A DNA stretch of 64,000 bases, taken from NCBI GenBank assembly GCA_949775045.1, contig OX459101.1, positions 16,460,180-16,524,179 of the forward strand, written 5' to 3'. This DNA comes from Metridium senile. Its lineage: Eukaryota; Cnidaria; Anthozoa; Actiniaria; Metridiidae. The stretch's first letter is position 1, and each line of letters begins with the position of its first letter. Below, in pieces: positions 24,701 to 33,744 of the stretch. The translations under genes were made by a program, and so were the position numbers. The notes beneath the pieces are model-generated. The model did no database searches. It saw only the letters and a program-made list of their open reading frames with translations, and was not told the DNA's origin.

Positions 24701-26224
24701 TAGCGAACCGTGATATTCAAATTTTCCGCTCGGGAATGATCTATTGTTTAGGGTCTTTTGTTTCAACCAATCAAGTTTTAATCAATTTTAACTATATATG
24801 GAGTGTCTTTTGTTCTCGAAGTTTCTACCACAAAGTTTGATACGTGAATCATGTATATACTAATCTTGATTATTGCAAATTCGAATAGCTTTTATAAAAG
24901 CCAATTGTATTCAATGTATATAATAGAATATATAATTAGAAAATCTTTGTCTATTTCTACAGTCCCTGCAAGTGTTATGTCATTTCTAAGCAAACAAAAA
25001 GTACAGGTGAGCTGTTTTGAGGATTTGCCTGAGAGAATTTGCACTGCCGTTGGTAACCCTGCTCCAAACATCGTATGGAAGCACAACGGCGTCACACTGA
25101 TGTCAACAACTGGTACCAGGCTAACACTGAACATCACCAATGTGAATATGACACATGCTGGACGCTATACATGTGAAGCCTCCAACAGATTTGGTACTAC
25201 AAGACAGTACTTTGACCTCGATATACTTTGTAAGTGTCCTGTTTTGTTATATTATATTTAAGGAAAAGTATGAAAAATATAAAATACAATTGGCTTTGTT
25301 AACAGTCAACTGGCTTCCCTTTTTAACTTATTACATAATAAAGCCAACATAACGTGACAAATATTAACAATCAAAAAAGAACATGAATAATTTAGTAAGA
25401 AAGGAATAACAAAAGAAAGAGTTCAGCTTTGAGTGATCTACTTTTGTCTTTTAATTATTTCCCTTCCCATTTAATTACAAAAGTCAGGACATATCTTGCA
25501 TTTAGTTGTAAATTGTATAAATTGTATACCGTGTTCTTGCAAAACAATCACCTTTTATTTAATTTTATCTTAATTAGGTGTCTTGGTTGAGAGTGAATGT
25601 AACTATACGAGGATCAACGGCTACAGCGGTCGAATCATGTCACCAAATTATCCAGGAAACTATGCCAATAGTAAAAAATGCTCATGGAATTTAACATCTA
25701 GTTTAAATGCAAAATTTGTTCTATTATTTGAACAATTTAACACAGAAGCGAAATACGATAAAGTAAAAGTATACAACGGTGGATCAGCCTCCTCGTCATC
25801 TCTTGGTGAATTCAGTGGAACCAGTGTCCCATCCAAAATCACCAGCACGTCACACCAGCTGTACATAACTTTTAACACAGACCCTTCAGGCCCAAGGTCT
25901 GGCTTCTCTATAAAGTATCAAGGTATTTCAAGGTTTAAAACAGAGTCTTTGTCTCTTATTATCGACCTTTATTTTTAGTGGAAGGACCCTTGAAATTATT
26001 TGACTTATAGTTTGTAATGAACTTCCACGTGTGTATGTTGGAAACTCAAACTTTGACGGAAACATTACAGCCCTACTCGCACTAGCTCAACTCCTCAGTG
26101 TTTAGTTAGAAAATAGGTGTGCATTAGTGATGCAGTGTGCATTAGTGATTACAAATTGTGCTTCATTGTTTCTGAATGCATCTAATATGTTTTTTTATTT
26201 GATTTTACAGCAGCAGGACCATAA
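2966..26224 (+). CDS. Gene A: type II membrane protein with stalk, collagen-like, five Ig and CUB domains (spliced)
   Basis: Eleven exons joined at GT..AG sites give one open frame of 2661 nt (886 aa): 2966-3754, 4046-4094, 5042-5089, 5566-5751, 11119-11280, 11355-11618, 11716-11982, 12179-12448, 24963-25229, 25578-25922, 26211-26224. Exon 1 ends in phase 0 and all later junctions are phase 1. Order in the protein: basic cytosolic tail (1-14), hydrophobic anchor (about 15-35), glycosylation stalk (36-263), collagen-like segment (280-295), Ig1 (296-411, split by an intron), Ig2 (412-499), Ig3 (500-588), Ig4 (589-678, no canonical Cys), Ig5 (679-767), CUB (768-882). Type II collagen-bearing membrane proteins with adhesion domains are known (gliomedin/colmedin type), but I do not recognise a named family with this order. 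A cell-surface recognition or adhesion role is inferred. The gene spans 23 kb because introns 4 and 8 are full of transposons. Confidence 0.8.
3755..4045 (+). other. Gene A intron 1, conserved with gene D
   Basis: cctcagggaccccttct and the following ~130 bp closely match 63680-63810 in gene D intron 1, supporting a recent A/D duplication. Confidence 0.6.
4046..4094 (+). CDS. Gene A exon 2 (49 nt linker)
   Basis: Flanked by cttag and GTAAAC; encodes [16 protein letters not shown] and converts phase 0 to phase 1. The exon is too short for ORF finders but is conserved almost base for base in genes B and D, which supports it. Confidence 0.75.
4629..4787. repeat. Palindrome in gene A intron 2
   Basis: Near-perfect inverted arms (cacttaatgactggtctcga / ccagtcattaagtg) of ~75 bp around cggccggag. 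It is followed by AT-rich simple sequence (tttatttatg repeats, 4800-5035). Confidence 0.8.
5042..5089 (+). CDS. Gene A exon 3: minimal collagen-like segment
   Basis: 48 nt, phase 1 at both ends; completes Q-G and encodes [16 protein letters not shown], three Gly-x-y triplets followed by a Cys. Acceptor gaag, donor GTGAGT. The gene B copy encodes the same peptide except P to S. Three triplets are too few for a stable triple helix alone, so this may be a reduced collagen exon or a trimer-nucleating stub. Confidence 0.75.
5566..5751 (+). CDS. Gene A exon 4: Ig1, first half
   Basis: 186 nt, phase 1-1, acceptor tttccag, donor GTAACT. Encodes the A to C' part of an I-set-like Ig domain with the first canonical Cys ([18 protein letters not shown]). 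The second half lies in exon 5, 5.4 kb away. Confidence 0.8.
5851..7549. mobile_element. 1.7 kb non-autonomous inverted-repeat element
   Basis: Terminal inverted repeats of ~70 bp (agtctcccccacagccgttt / aaacggctgcgggggagact). Nearby flanks aagccatt and aagccact resemble an 8-bp target duplication (hAT-like, tentative). Internal sub-repeats: 5915-5950 inverts at 6714-6745, and 6741-6822 inverts at 7422-7492. No coding capacity seen. Confidence 0.65.
6117..6140. repeat. Run of 24 C
   Basis: Uninterrupted poly-C inside the 1.7 kb element; its length may be an assembly estimate. Confidence 0.95.
7925..8275. repeat. Two tandem ~185-bp units
   Basis: atggtttcatagagcatatt, then aatgagacatt and gatttgagaaggattc, occur at about 7940 and 8143. 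Further copies at 23590 and 23805 show a dispersed satellite-like family. Confidence 0.7.
8506..10667. mobile_element. 2.2 kb transposon with ~350-bp inverted repeats
   Basis: Left arm (8506-8860) starts agtagtttaccttacctata, has a G/C-rich gcgcctccccctccccct block and a palindrome around ctcctcatcagatacgga. The right arm (10311-10667) is its reverse complement. Inside are atgagtaactga-like short repeats (8870-9060) and one interrupted ORF. No transposase is seen, so movement would need help in trans or an enzyme I cannot identify. Confidence 0.7.
9213..9821 (+). pseudogene. Transposon ORF: zinc-finger-like start, acidic linker, C-terminal helical domain
   Basis: One reading frame interrupted by a single TAA at 9459-9461. 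It starts FSRSFNLMRHLENSSC, like the second half of a C2H2 finger; the matching YCGKSI lies just upstream in another frame, so a frameshift is likely. An acidic stretch rich in Asp/Ser/Glu follows. The part after the stop (MEWIHALKKDSCFQKIM... AIHQRKFLLNDLV) is basic/helical and ends EISSEDDPME-stop. I believe similar finger-plus-acidic proteins occur as repetitive genes in invertebrate genomes, but cannot name the family. Both breaks suggest decay. Confidence 0.55.
11119..11280 (+). CDS. Gene A exon 5: Ig1, second half
   Basis: 162 nt, phase 1-1, acceptor cgttgtag, donor GTGAGT. Contains the YxC motif (GTYTCMARN) pairing with exon 4, plus an extra Cys in AKNCPSE conserved in gene B. Ig1 is the only Ig domain here split by an intron. 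Confidence 0.8.
11355..11618 (+). CDS. Gene A exon 6: Ig2
   Basis: 264 nt, phase 1-1. Complete I-set-like domain: LSCHASG, Trp in ITWYRK, and GTFVCLAEN. Acceptor ctaatag, donor GTATGT. Only 74 nt separate it from exon 5. Confidence 0.85.
11716..11982 (+). CDS. Gene A exon 7: Ig3
   Basis: 267 nt, phase 1-1. Ig domain with LPCNAIGYP, LRWTKRN and GEYICTANN; sequons NES, NIT, NVT, NNT and NRS. Acceptor tttgcag, donor GTAAAT. Confidence 0.85.
12179..12448 (+). CDS. Gene A exon 8: Ig4, lacking canonical cysteines
   Basis: 270 nt, phase 1-1. The Ig fold is recognisable from IKWMRYGK and from DSGLYQAVARNILGEV, but the expected B-strand Cys is Asn/Phe (LNFIV) and the F-strand Cys is replaced (YQAVARN). 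The copies in B and C lack them too. Acceptor ttttgtag, donor GTAAAT. Confidence 0.8.
12449..12778 (+). other. Start of gene A intron 8
   Basis: AT-rich intron DNA before the first TTAA element. A short ttcgccgaaggcgaag hairpin is at about 12640; nothing else recognised. Confidence 0.5.
14475..15695 (+). pseudogene. Transposon accessory ORF: PB1-like domain, CCHC knuckle, coiled coil
   Basis: A single 407-codon frame from ATG 14475 with one in-frame TAA at 14859-14861. N-terminal ~95 residues resemble a PB1 domain, with the acidic motif YRDDEQTFVNL followed by SEDTLHEAL. After the stop come basic/heptad-like helices, a C-x2-C-x5-H-x4-C knuckle (CGQCHLKSGHNRRIC), another Cys pair region, a predicted coiled coil, and a Ser/Thr-rich end. 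Role unknown; DNA or transposase binding is a guess. The single stop may be decay or allow two products. Confidence 0.6.
16275..17358 (-). pseudogene. Tc1/mariner-like DDE transposase, one frameshift
   Basis: Start MYRINTKGRTF at 17358, just inside the inverted repeat. An N-terminal paired/HTH-like DNA-binding region (FSDVANTYKVSRDTVKNIWNRL) precedes the catalytic domain: first Asp in FFDECGLKTP, second in VVMDNCPFHH, Glu in SPDFNPVEFVF. I count 37 residues between the second Asp and the Glu. The frame shifts at a run of eight A on + (16617-16624); seven would restore it, so either a slippage mutation or an assembly error. Ends YINL-stop. The enzyme would excise and insert the element at TA. 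Confidence 0.85.
19788..19995. mobile_element. MITE in the foldback loop
   Basis: Ends gaggtctcgtctacacgaat and its imperfect inverse, with repeated ggattcgtgtggac/atccggat motifs inside; ~208 bp. Confidence 0.55.
20026..20138. mobile_element. 113-bp MITE
   Basis: Inverted ends aggggctgtttatatgaaag / cttcatataaaccgcccctt around a short centre. Confidence 0.6.
21509..23342. mobile_element. 1.8 kb inverted-repeat element
   Basis: Arms of ~275 bp (21509-21785 and 23065-23342): catgagcgataggatacatg through ctacactgggtaggaa, inverted on the right. A second, central palindrome lies at 22290-22560 (acgtgcatacgttgttacaa arms). No coding capacity seen. Confidence 0.65.
22290..22560. repeat. Nested palindrome
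   Basis: Arms carry ttgtaacaacgtatgcacgt and flank a short centre; sits inside the 1.8 kb element. Confidence 0.65.
23580..23870. repeat. Dispersed ~185-bp repeat, two units
   Basis: Same family as 7925-8275: ggtttcaaagagaacattaa, then gatttgagaaggattccaac. Confidence 0.65.
23875..24440. repeat. Three tandem ~195-bp units
   Basis: Each unit has gttgctaagc, aactcggc, acatttgtcaaa, then a stretch ending acatgtgttttacg; starts near 23878, 24081 and 24271. A reverse-complement single copy is at 39722-39862. Confidence 0.7.
24441..24962 (+). other. End of gene A intron 8
   Basis: AT-rich DNA with no recognised gene or repeat, leading to the exon 9 acceptor. Confidence 0.4.
24963..25229 (+). CDS. 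Gene A exon 9: Ig5
   Basis: 267 nt, phase 1-1. Ig domain with VSCFEDLPERICTAVGNP (an extra Cys), IVWKHNG and GRYTCEASN. It lies after a 12.5 kb transposon-filled intron; acceptor tttctacag, donor GTAAGT. Confidence 0.85.
25578..25922 (+). CDS. Gene A exon 10: CUB domain
   Basis: 345 nt, phase 1-1, 115 aa. CUB hallmarks: Cys, then SPNYPGNYANSKKCSW, FEQFNTE, YDKVKVYNG and SGFSIKYQ. Only the first disulphide pair of the usual four Cys is present. Acidic residues in NTE, YDK and NTD fall where calcium-binding CUB domains carry ligands; calcium binding is inferred. Confidence 0.9.
26211..26224 (+). CDS. Gene A exon 11: terminal exon with NAGNAG acceptor
   Basis: The acceptor reads acagcag. Use of the first AG gives AAGP-stop and of the second AGP-stop, both in frame. 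The bases after it (gaccataaa) match the C-tail terminal exon at 51286. Confidence 0.65.
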
Positions 26225-26454
26225 ACTCGCCAATGCTCAACACTGCCATCATTAACCAAGGTCTTTGCTTAGATTTCAAAAACTCAATTAGTTTACCGTC
26301 CAATAACATCAGGGAAATCAGCCACGTGAATAGACCGTCACATATAAGGGCTCGGGAAAGATTTAATTTGATTTTATTCCCAGGAAAAAGTGATTTCGAA
26401 TCAGTAAACTCCTTGTTTTTTGTTGTGCCGAATATTAAGATAATGTGTTTATTA

Positions 26455-26618
26455 TATAGAGATTAATACATGGGCGCGCGGAGATATGAAATTTATCTTC
26501 GAGTGTTCAATCTCGACATCACACGAGTGAGCGTAGCGAACGAGTGTGATGTCGATATTGAACACGAGAAGGTAAATTCATATCTCCAAGCGTTCATGTA
26601 TTAATCTGTTTATTATAT
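26455..26618. repeat. Palindrome downstream of gene A
   Basis: Arms agattaatacatgggcgcgc / ttcatgtattaatct, with inner gacatcacacgagtg / cgagtgtgatgtcg arms around gcgtagcg. Confidence 0.75.
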
Positions 26619-26809
26619 AACATATAGTGAGATATAAATCAACAAATAAATCAAGAAAACTTAAGGTTTATACTCAGTTTTTATTAACTTATGTCAAATC
26701 TCAATAATAAAATCAATAAGTTTGAACAATTGCAGTGCAAATTTGAGCGGTACAACTGGCAGCCGTTCTCTGGCAAAATGTCACTTATAAATACATCACA
26801 AATACTTAC

Positions 26810-27006
26810 AGATAATGTGTACCTGCTAATGTAAACATCTAGGTTTTTTGGCGGGATTTCTTCTAGTTGACGTCTTTCATTTTGACCTTCCAAAAACGTT
26901 GTTAACAAAGTCATGTCATTCTTTGTTTTTCTCTTGGTATTCTCATTTTCTTCCAACTCTATGAATGCATTGATGTCTTCTTCTTCGAATGGGATAAATC
27001 TATCCA
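26810..27006 (-). pseudogene. Orphan exon of a Crypton-type/KIAA1958-like gene
   Basis: MDRFIPFEEEDINAFIELEE, then NENTKRKTKNDMTLLTTFLEG and IPPKNLDVYISRYTLS match the N-terminal region that precedes the tyrosine-recombinase-like domain in Crypton-derived proteins, as I recall that family. The frame meets a good donor (GTAAGT) at 26809, but no catalytic exon is visible to the left; sequence past it to 26684 is intron read-through. Upstream at 27130-27180 are repeated ctgattggct motifs that may be promoter elements. Confidence 0.6.
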
Positions 27007-27204
27007 TTCTTAATGCAGGATTTGATAAAAAGAAAACAGAAAAAGGACGACAAAGAATGGCAAACAAGCCGCCCGACTTCGACAAAAGTTTTTCTTCGGC
27101 GCGAAAACTCAAACACAAGAAGTCGCTTTCTGATTGGCTCAAATTGCAAATGTCGCTTTTTGATTGGCTGCAGTAGAAAAATGCGAATTGATAAATAGAA
27201 ATAT

Positions 27205-27539
27205 CAACACTTGACACATGTGTGATACGATTTTTATCGGATTGGGAAAAACCTATATGTTATATAATAAATTACATTTTTAAACCTTTGGGTCTTTATC
27301 AATGAATTTTTCATTATAGAGCAATCTTTATAAGTGAACAATGTCACTAAGATTGCCCACTGAAAGCGATATTAACACTGACATAAATTTCACGTGACAT
27401 AACACAGATTCGCTATAAATTCGCTAAATTAGCAATAATTATGATTGTAGCGTCCACAATTGTTATTCCATTCTCGTTGTTACTCATATTTTATTGATAC
27501 GATCTCAATTGCCGAAATCATGTATCCTTTGTTTAAATG
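27205..27539. other. Unassigned intergenic DNA
   Basis: AT-rich; no gene or clear repeat recognised before the TTAA element. Confidence 0.4.
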
Positions 27540-27857
27540 TTAAGAAAAGATTTCTGTAAATACCATGCAAACGCTCAAAAAAATCGATTTTGCTCATATT
27601 TTAACCATAGGTAGCCCTCAACATGAAACAAATCATGATGCCTTTAGTTAAGATTAATATTGCATATTTTACGAGAACATCGCAAAAAACGAAATTTCGT
27701 GAAATCGCTGCTCCGAGACGCTAATTTTCATGTCAACTTTGACGGCCCCGTATCGCAAAACTAATTACTTTATGACTCCAAACTTTCATAATATTGTTTA
27801 TTGTCATCTTAAATTTAAACTGAAGCTTTCATAGACATATCCAGTTACTAAAAGATA

Positions 27858-29118
27858 TTTATTATATGGCATCAAAATTCCGCGCGCTCTGATTGGTTGC
27901 TGACGTATAATGACCGGTCATTATTTTTTCTCGGCTGGACGGTGGCTTTGAGTTTGTTTGTATAATCTACGAACGCGAGGTGAAAACAACAACAAAAACC
28001 TACTTATTTTTCGATAAACAATAATACGAACTTTAATTCAAGGCTAAGTGACAAGCATTGGTTGTTTTGCAAACATTTTGACAAGCAAAAGTTGATAAAA
28101 TCAAATAAATATCGCAAAAACTCACGAGAGAATACACATATTTCATAGGTTGTGTCGGAGAATACTCAAAAGCTTATTTTTTAATTCTCTAAAGAACATA
28201 CAACTTTCACATACCTCAATAACAGTTGAAAAGTGTACTTTTAGTTTTTATATTTCCTTGTAAACAACACGGCGGTGATTTGAGCTATCTTTCGTTGAGA
28301 TATACATGTTGTTGCTTTTCAGTCACTTTTAAAAAGCTTTAAAATTCACGATAAATTTTTCTACAAAAGTAAACATAGTTTTTGAAGTCAGAAAGTGTTA
28401 TTGTATTTCTTTTTCTGCATACAAAAGGTTCAAAAATCTTAAAAAAGGACGATTTACTCGATTCAAAGTGCTGTCAAAGTATGACAAAGACAAATAAATT
28501 CCTTCAAAAGTTGACAGTGATTTCGGTTAAAGTTCTTATTATTGTTTATCGTAAAATAAGCTTCCGTAGGCTCTTTTTCTCGATGCAAACGTCCACAAGA
28601 CCGACGAATTTCAACTCGTTTCAACAACTATCGTGGTTCACTTGTTCGTGTCAGCTAAAATCCTTTTTTAAAACTTGTTTTTTGTTTCTTGACTTTGTTT
28701 GATGTTGAGATATAAACAAAACCCTTTGTCTTTAAATGATCTTTGATTTGAAATGATCAAGGAAGCTGCAGTAATTTTGATATTTTGACATTAAAATTTC
28801 TGTAAGTTTGTTGACGCAGCCGTCACATGAATGAAAACCGGTTTCTGATCTGACAACCCGCTCTTTTTCAGTAAAACTACTGGGAAGCCATTTGAAAGCA
28901 ACGCGCGCGCGTCGTAAAATATCCAAAAAAAATATTACTTTCTTTCGCGCGCTTTTTAAAATAGCCATATAATAAATAACTTATTAACCTCGTCCGTTCG
29001 GTCATTACAGGGAAATCTCAGACCTCAGTCTTGATGTATTGACCTTGCTATCGCTTGTCAATACGACAAGACCTCGGTCTGAGATTTCCCTGTAATGACC
29101 GAACGGACGAGGTTAATA
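27858..29118. mobile_element. 1.26 kb dispersed repeat, copy 1
   Basis: Starts ttatatggcatcaaaattcc and gcgcgctctgattggttgct, ends in a palindrome at 28986-29116 (taacctcgtccgttcggtca arms). Copy 2 is at 60674-61945. Confidence 0.75.
28986..29116. repeat. Palindromic end of the 1.26 kb repeat
   Basis: Near-perfect inverted arms of ~55 bp, including cattacagggaaatctcaga. Confidence 0.8.
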
Positions 29119-29136
29119 TAAGTGGTATATATACGC

Positions 29137-30150
29137 TTGGCATAAATGACCTCAAAATCGCTCATTAGGGCGTATTTTAAAAATTTCAAGTTGGACTTTC
29201 ATCAAACTTGGCAGGAATATAGGGATTAATCACACAAATTCAATTGTATGATTTTTAGCGTTATTGCTATGACAATGACGTCATAATGACGTCAAAACTT
29301 CGTTTTCCAATGGTATTTGATATAATTTCAAATTGTTTCAAACGTCGTAAAACTGCACTGTATGACAGTTCTTGATATAGCTAACATGAATTCGAAAACC
29401 GTTTTTCGATTAGACAAGTCAGTCAAAAGTAATCAAATTCTTAAATTTCCTTATTTTCCCGCAATTTTTTGGCGGAAAAAATCCTTTAAAAAGCTTTGGC
29501 AAAACTATCGCTTGGGACATTTTTTCGAGTTCTTATTCTTAATGTTGCATGCAATTTCATACATAAACTACACCAGTGCTGATCTAAAACTTGTTTTTTT
29601 TTTCTTTTTCAATCCTAGACATAGATATTAAGGCGAGAAATATTGCATACGTCACTATGACGTCACATAAATTCTAAAATGCTTATATAAGCCTACCAAA
29701 TAACAATTTTGAAACTTTTTTTTAATAACAACACTTGTTTATTGCTTTTCGAAAATTTCCATCGAGTTGATGCGTCTTTTTGCCATTTTTAAGATCATAT
29801 TATAATTCAATATGAGGTCACATATTATGACGTCACAAAAACATATAACCCTTATTAACTCTAGTTAGAAACGTCATTGCGAGTTACGGTTAACGGCTAC
29901 ATATTTTTCTCACTATACCTATTCAGATCAACAAAAATTAACCATAAAAGGAAATAACCAAAAAAGGAAATGTAATATGCGACGTCATAGAAACGTCAGA
30001 GTAAAATATAACATTTTATAAATTGTTATATCTGTAATGTGCTGTGGAAATTATAGCTTGCTTGGACACATCATAAAGTAAATAGGATTTCCAAGTTTTA
30101 AGGACGTTTCTGATGAACGATTTTGAGGTCATTTATGACAAGCTTATATT
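29137..30150. mobile_element. 1 kb MITE
   Basis: Inverted ends cttggcataaatgacctcaa and its inverse at 30120-30148; several gacgtcat sites inside. No coding capacity. Confidence 0.55.
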
Positions 30151-30169
30151 ATTCTATTTATTTTTCTGT

Positions 30170-31745
30170 CATATTTTTCGCCTTATAAAAAGTAGGGTAA
30201 AAACAAAAACATATTTTACCTATGTGCAGCACAACATTTTTCAATAATAATCTGCGTTCTGAATGTTAAGGTATTAAATATATAACTGTGACAAATTCAG
30301 CTTGGGTAAATGTAAGGAAGTTATTGAGCTGCGAACGTTTGCAAAATATTGTTTACGCTGCATAGTCTACTGTCGGCTAACAACACTCTATTTGTCAAGT
30401 CGCGGACGTGATTTGCATAAATGATAACAATTTCATTATTTTTAACAGCAAGATGCTATCAAATAAAATCAGTACAACCCAAGCATGCAATTTAAAGATT
30501 TGAATTGGTTTTGAAAAATATTGCATGTTTTACGAGAAAATCGCGAAAACAAAATTTCGTTACATGGCTGCTTCGATCGAGATCCTAATTTTTCTGTCAA
30601 TTTTGACGGCCTCGTGTGACAAAATAAATGACTCGAAAACTTCTTATGTTGTTTATTGTCATTTTGAGTTTAAGGACGTTCGCGGGAAAAAGCAAAGTAA
30701 ATGTCAATTTGCTGAGACTTTGCCAGTTGATAAAACTAAATTAGACACATCGAATAAGCTAAAAAAAAATTGGGAACACCGACCTTGTTTTCGAGCAAAA
30801 TGGTCTCAAAGTCGGCAATTTCGGCATTTTTCGCAAGCTGCGTGACGAACTGTCTTGGTGGCAAAAACAAGAGAAAAAATTAGTAAAAAATGCCAGTCAT
30901 AATATAAGAAGGCCATGAAATGTTTTTGAAACTAATAATATTTCGAAATAAAGCGATTTTTTGACACTTAATGAGAAAATAAATACCTTTTTTGGAGAAA
31001 AAGAACGTACGTCTCGAACAAAATGGCCGCTTTTGTGACTTATCTTCAGTAGTTATTTTGATTTATAAGATAAAAAATGGGGGCCACCGACCGTTTTTTT
31101 GAGTTATTTAGCTTCAAACATCGAAAATCGGCACGCCTGCTTGTTTATCTTATAGAAGGAAAATCACCCAGGCGTTCCTCACCGCGCGTTTTCGTGCGTA
31201 GTAGGATGCGTGCGAACATTCCCGTGGACGTCCTTAAAGTTAAAAATGTACATAAAACATCTAGTTAATTGAAGATATTTTTCTATGTGAAACGTTTTGC
31301 CTTAAAAAGGGCAAAAACAAAAACATATTTTTCAATACAAATCCGTATTCAGAATGTTAAGGTATTAAATATATAACCGTGAAAAATTCAGTTTGGGTAA
31401 ATGTTATTGAGCGAAGTTATTGAGCTGGGAACTTTCGCAAAATCTTGCTTTGCTTGCATAGTCTACTGGATACCGTCTACTGTCGGCTAACCGATCAATC
31501 AATTTGTCAAGTCGAGGACATTTACAAAAACAATCACGCTCTCCTTTTATTTCTGCTCGTAGCTCAATAACTTCGCACAATTACATTTACACAAGCGGAA
31601 TTTTTTACAGTTATATATTTAATACCTTAACATTCAAAATGCAAATTATTATTGACAAATTTTTTTGCTGCACATAGTAAAATATGTTTTTGTTTTTACC
31701 CTACTTTTTATCAGGCGAAAAGTATGACATAGAAATATAAATAGA
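30170..31745. repeat. Inverted and direct repeat complex
   Basis: 30170-30350 (gtagggtaaaaacaaaaaca, then taaggtattaaatatataac) is inverted at 31560-31740 and also repeated directly at 31300-31490. Between them a 570-bp unit (30672-31240) has aaggacgttcgcggg / cccgtggacgtcctt ends. Confidence 0.6.
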
Positions 31746-32063
31746 ATAATATATTTTATTAACTGGATATTTATATAAAAGCTTGAGTTTAACGTTAAGA
31801 TCTTAGTGACAATAAACAATATTGTGAAAGTTTGGAGTCATTAAAGTAATATAATTAATTTTGCCATGCGGTGCCGTACCGTCAGCAGCGATTTGACGAA
31901 ATTTCGTTTTTCGTGATTTTCTTGTAAAATATGCACAATTTTTTTTAACTAAAGGCATCATGATTTGTTTCATGTTGAGGGCTACCTATGGTTAAAATAT
32001 GAGCAAAATCGATTTTTTGAGTGTCGCCGCGTTTGCATGTTGTTTATAGAAATATTCTCTTAA

Positions 32064-32577
32064 TCTCTACTTTTTCCATGGACAACGTTAATGGCGTTGA
32101 CTTTATAATAATTTTCAATCATAGGGATTTATTAATATAGACCCAAAGCTTACACAATTTGCGGACGTTATAAAGTACGTACATGACGAATACGTAGATT
32201 GTGTGGTTAGACAGATGCTTTGATTTGTCCAGCAAAACTATGTAATGCACGTGGTGCTTATTTAATTTAGCGCATTTCACATACGTCTCAAAGCGCTTTA
32301 CCTAGCTTTGTCATGTGTACGGATCACTGGTGACTTACAATCGTGAGGAATTATAGAAGTTACTATATATTAGGGTAAATATGTGGGCACTGGGGTCGTA
32401 ACTCGACCAATCGTTTTGCAATTGGAGAAGTAGTTCTTAGATTTTGAATGTTTCATCTTGATTGTATTCCGGTCTAAAACTACGTATTTAAACAACTAGT
32501 TAAATACCGGGGGGAGTTAAAAACAAATTGTTAAAACAAATGTTGCACTTCTGATGTAGTTTTTGATTTCCGTTTTT
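32064..32577. other. Unassigned intergenic DNA
   Basis: No gene or repeat recognised. Confidence 0.4.
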
Positions 32578-33441
32578 AAAGAATCCAAGTCAACCACAAT
32601 GCTTTGCGCTCCTATATTATTGTTTACATGCGGGTTATGCAACAGATTAAGTCACGCGTGCCGCAACAATCTGTAGATTTTATGGATAAAAAGATAGTTT
32701 ATTGATAATAACTGATACCATACAAAGCTGAATTACATATTCATAAATTACAGTTCAAATACAGTTATGTTTACAATAAATTCATAATTAAATTCACGAT
32801 AAAAGTTACGATAACAAATCTACTTACTAATATGGACGTTTTAGTAATAGAAAATTGTCTAAAAGTGTTCTGAGTTGCTTTTCAGACTTCAGGATGATTA
32901 AATCTGTTCTTGAAATTAACCGCTTTCCATCTGGGTAGAGAGAAGGCTCTGTTATATGTTGAGCGAATATGCTGGAGTTGACTTGTCATGTGTCGAGCGT
33001 GACAAGAAACAATAACTTCTATTGACCTTCTAAAACCATCACAATAAATAGCGTTAAGTGGCTGGATAGTCACTAACTGTCTAAATTCTCCATCCTTTGA
33101 TTCCAGAGTAAGTAGGTTGAATGTTTTAGATACATTCTCTTCACAAAATCTCGACTGTTTGGCCATTGTCAGACGGGGAGATCAGTAGCGACCATTGAAT
33201 TCAAATAATACATCAATAAAGGATCAAACTTTTTCCAAACCATCGAAAAACTTTGAGAAGTACCACTGGTGAACTTTTCACGATATTTATGACCCATCTT
33301 GCAGTAATTCAAAGGCCGATGGAAATGGATTCACTTCACAAACCCAAAAGTCGGCCATTTTCCATGGTCAACAAAATGGCGACTAGCGATTATTTGGCAA
33401 TGTCAAGCGCGCAATGCATTGTGGTTGACTAGGATTCTTTA
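32578..33441. mobile_element. 0.86 kb inverted-repeat element with a possible ORF
   Basis: Ends aagaatccaagtcaaccaca / tgtggttgactaggattctt, ~30-bp imperfect inverted repeats. Contains the minus-strand ORF at 32882-33166. Confidence 0.6.
32882..33166 (-). CDS. Hypothetical ORF in the 0.86 kb element
   Basis: 94 codons, MAKQSRFCEENVSKTFNLL... The frame is free of low-complexity sequence and opens with a clear ATG, with His/Cys-rich CHARHMTSQLQH in the middle. I recognise no family. It may be a fragment of a transposon gene or chance. Confidence 0.3.
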   Translation of the reverse strand: MAKQSRFCEENVSKTFNLLTLESKDGEFRQLVTIQPLNAIYCDGFRRSIEVIVSCHARHMTSQLQHIRSTYNRAFSLPRWKAVNFKNRFNHPEV

Positions 33442-33744
33442 AGGCATTCTAGGTCGACCGTCGACGAGAACGAATACCAAAATAATCAGATTTTAGAAAA
33501 TATGTTCATTTTCGTTCGTGTTAGTTTAGGAATTCCCCCCTAATTGTTTAATGATAGTTGTTTATGTTCATTTATTTTGTAATAGGAATGTTAGGCCGTT
33601 GGTTACTCATTTAAGGTTAGACACGCCTCGTGGGTTTATATTCTGATAAACTAACACTCATGTTCGTTTATTGAACACTATAAAAGTAGAATTCCGGTCT
33701 AGTGTTTGCTTTAAGTAGAATTTAAAAAAAAAAAATGTTTTCTT
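33442..33744. other. Unassigned DNA upstream of gene B
   Basis: No gene recognised; from about 33745 the sequence matches the orphan upstream copy at 46232. Confidence 0.4.

Larger units (their letters stand above)
27544..32059. mobile_element. 4.5 kb TTAA-flanked composite element
   Basis: Arms of ~300 bp (27544-27847 / 31759-32059) with catgcaaacgc near each tip, bounded by TTAA at 27540-27543 and 32060-32063. It contains a 1.2 kb repeat (27858-29118), a 1 kb MITE (29137-30150) and a further inverted repeat (30170-31745). Sequence of the left arm recurs directly at 30500-30670. No intact gene. Confidence 0.6.

Noticed and set aside
30525..30845. ORF beginning MFYEKIAKTKFRYMAAS
   Set aside because: Its first part is a direct copy of the TTAA element arm at 27650-27830, so it is repeat DNA without a recognisable protein.
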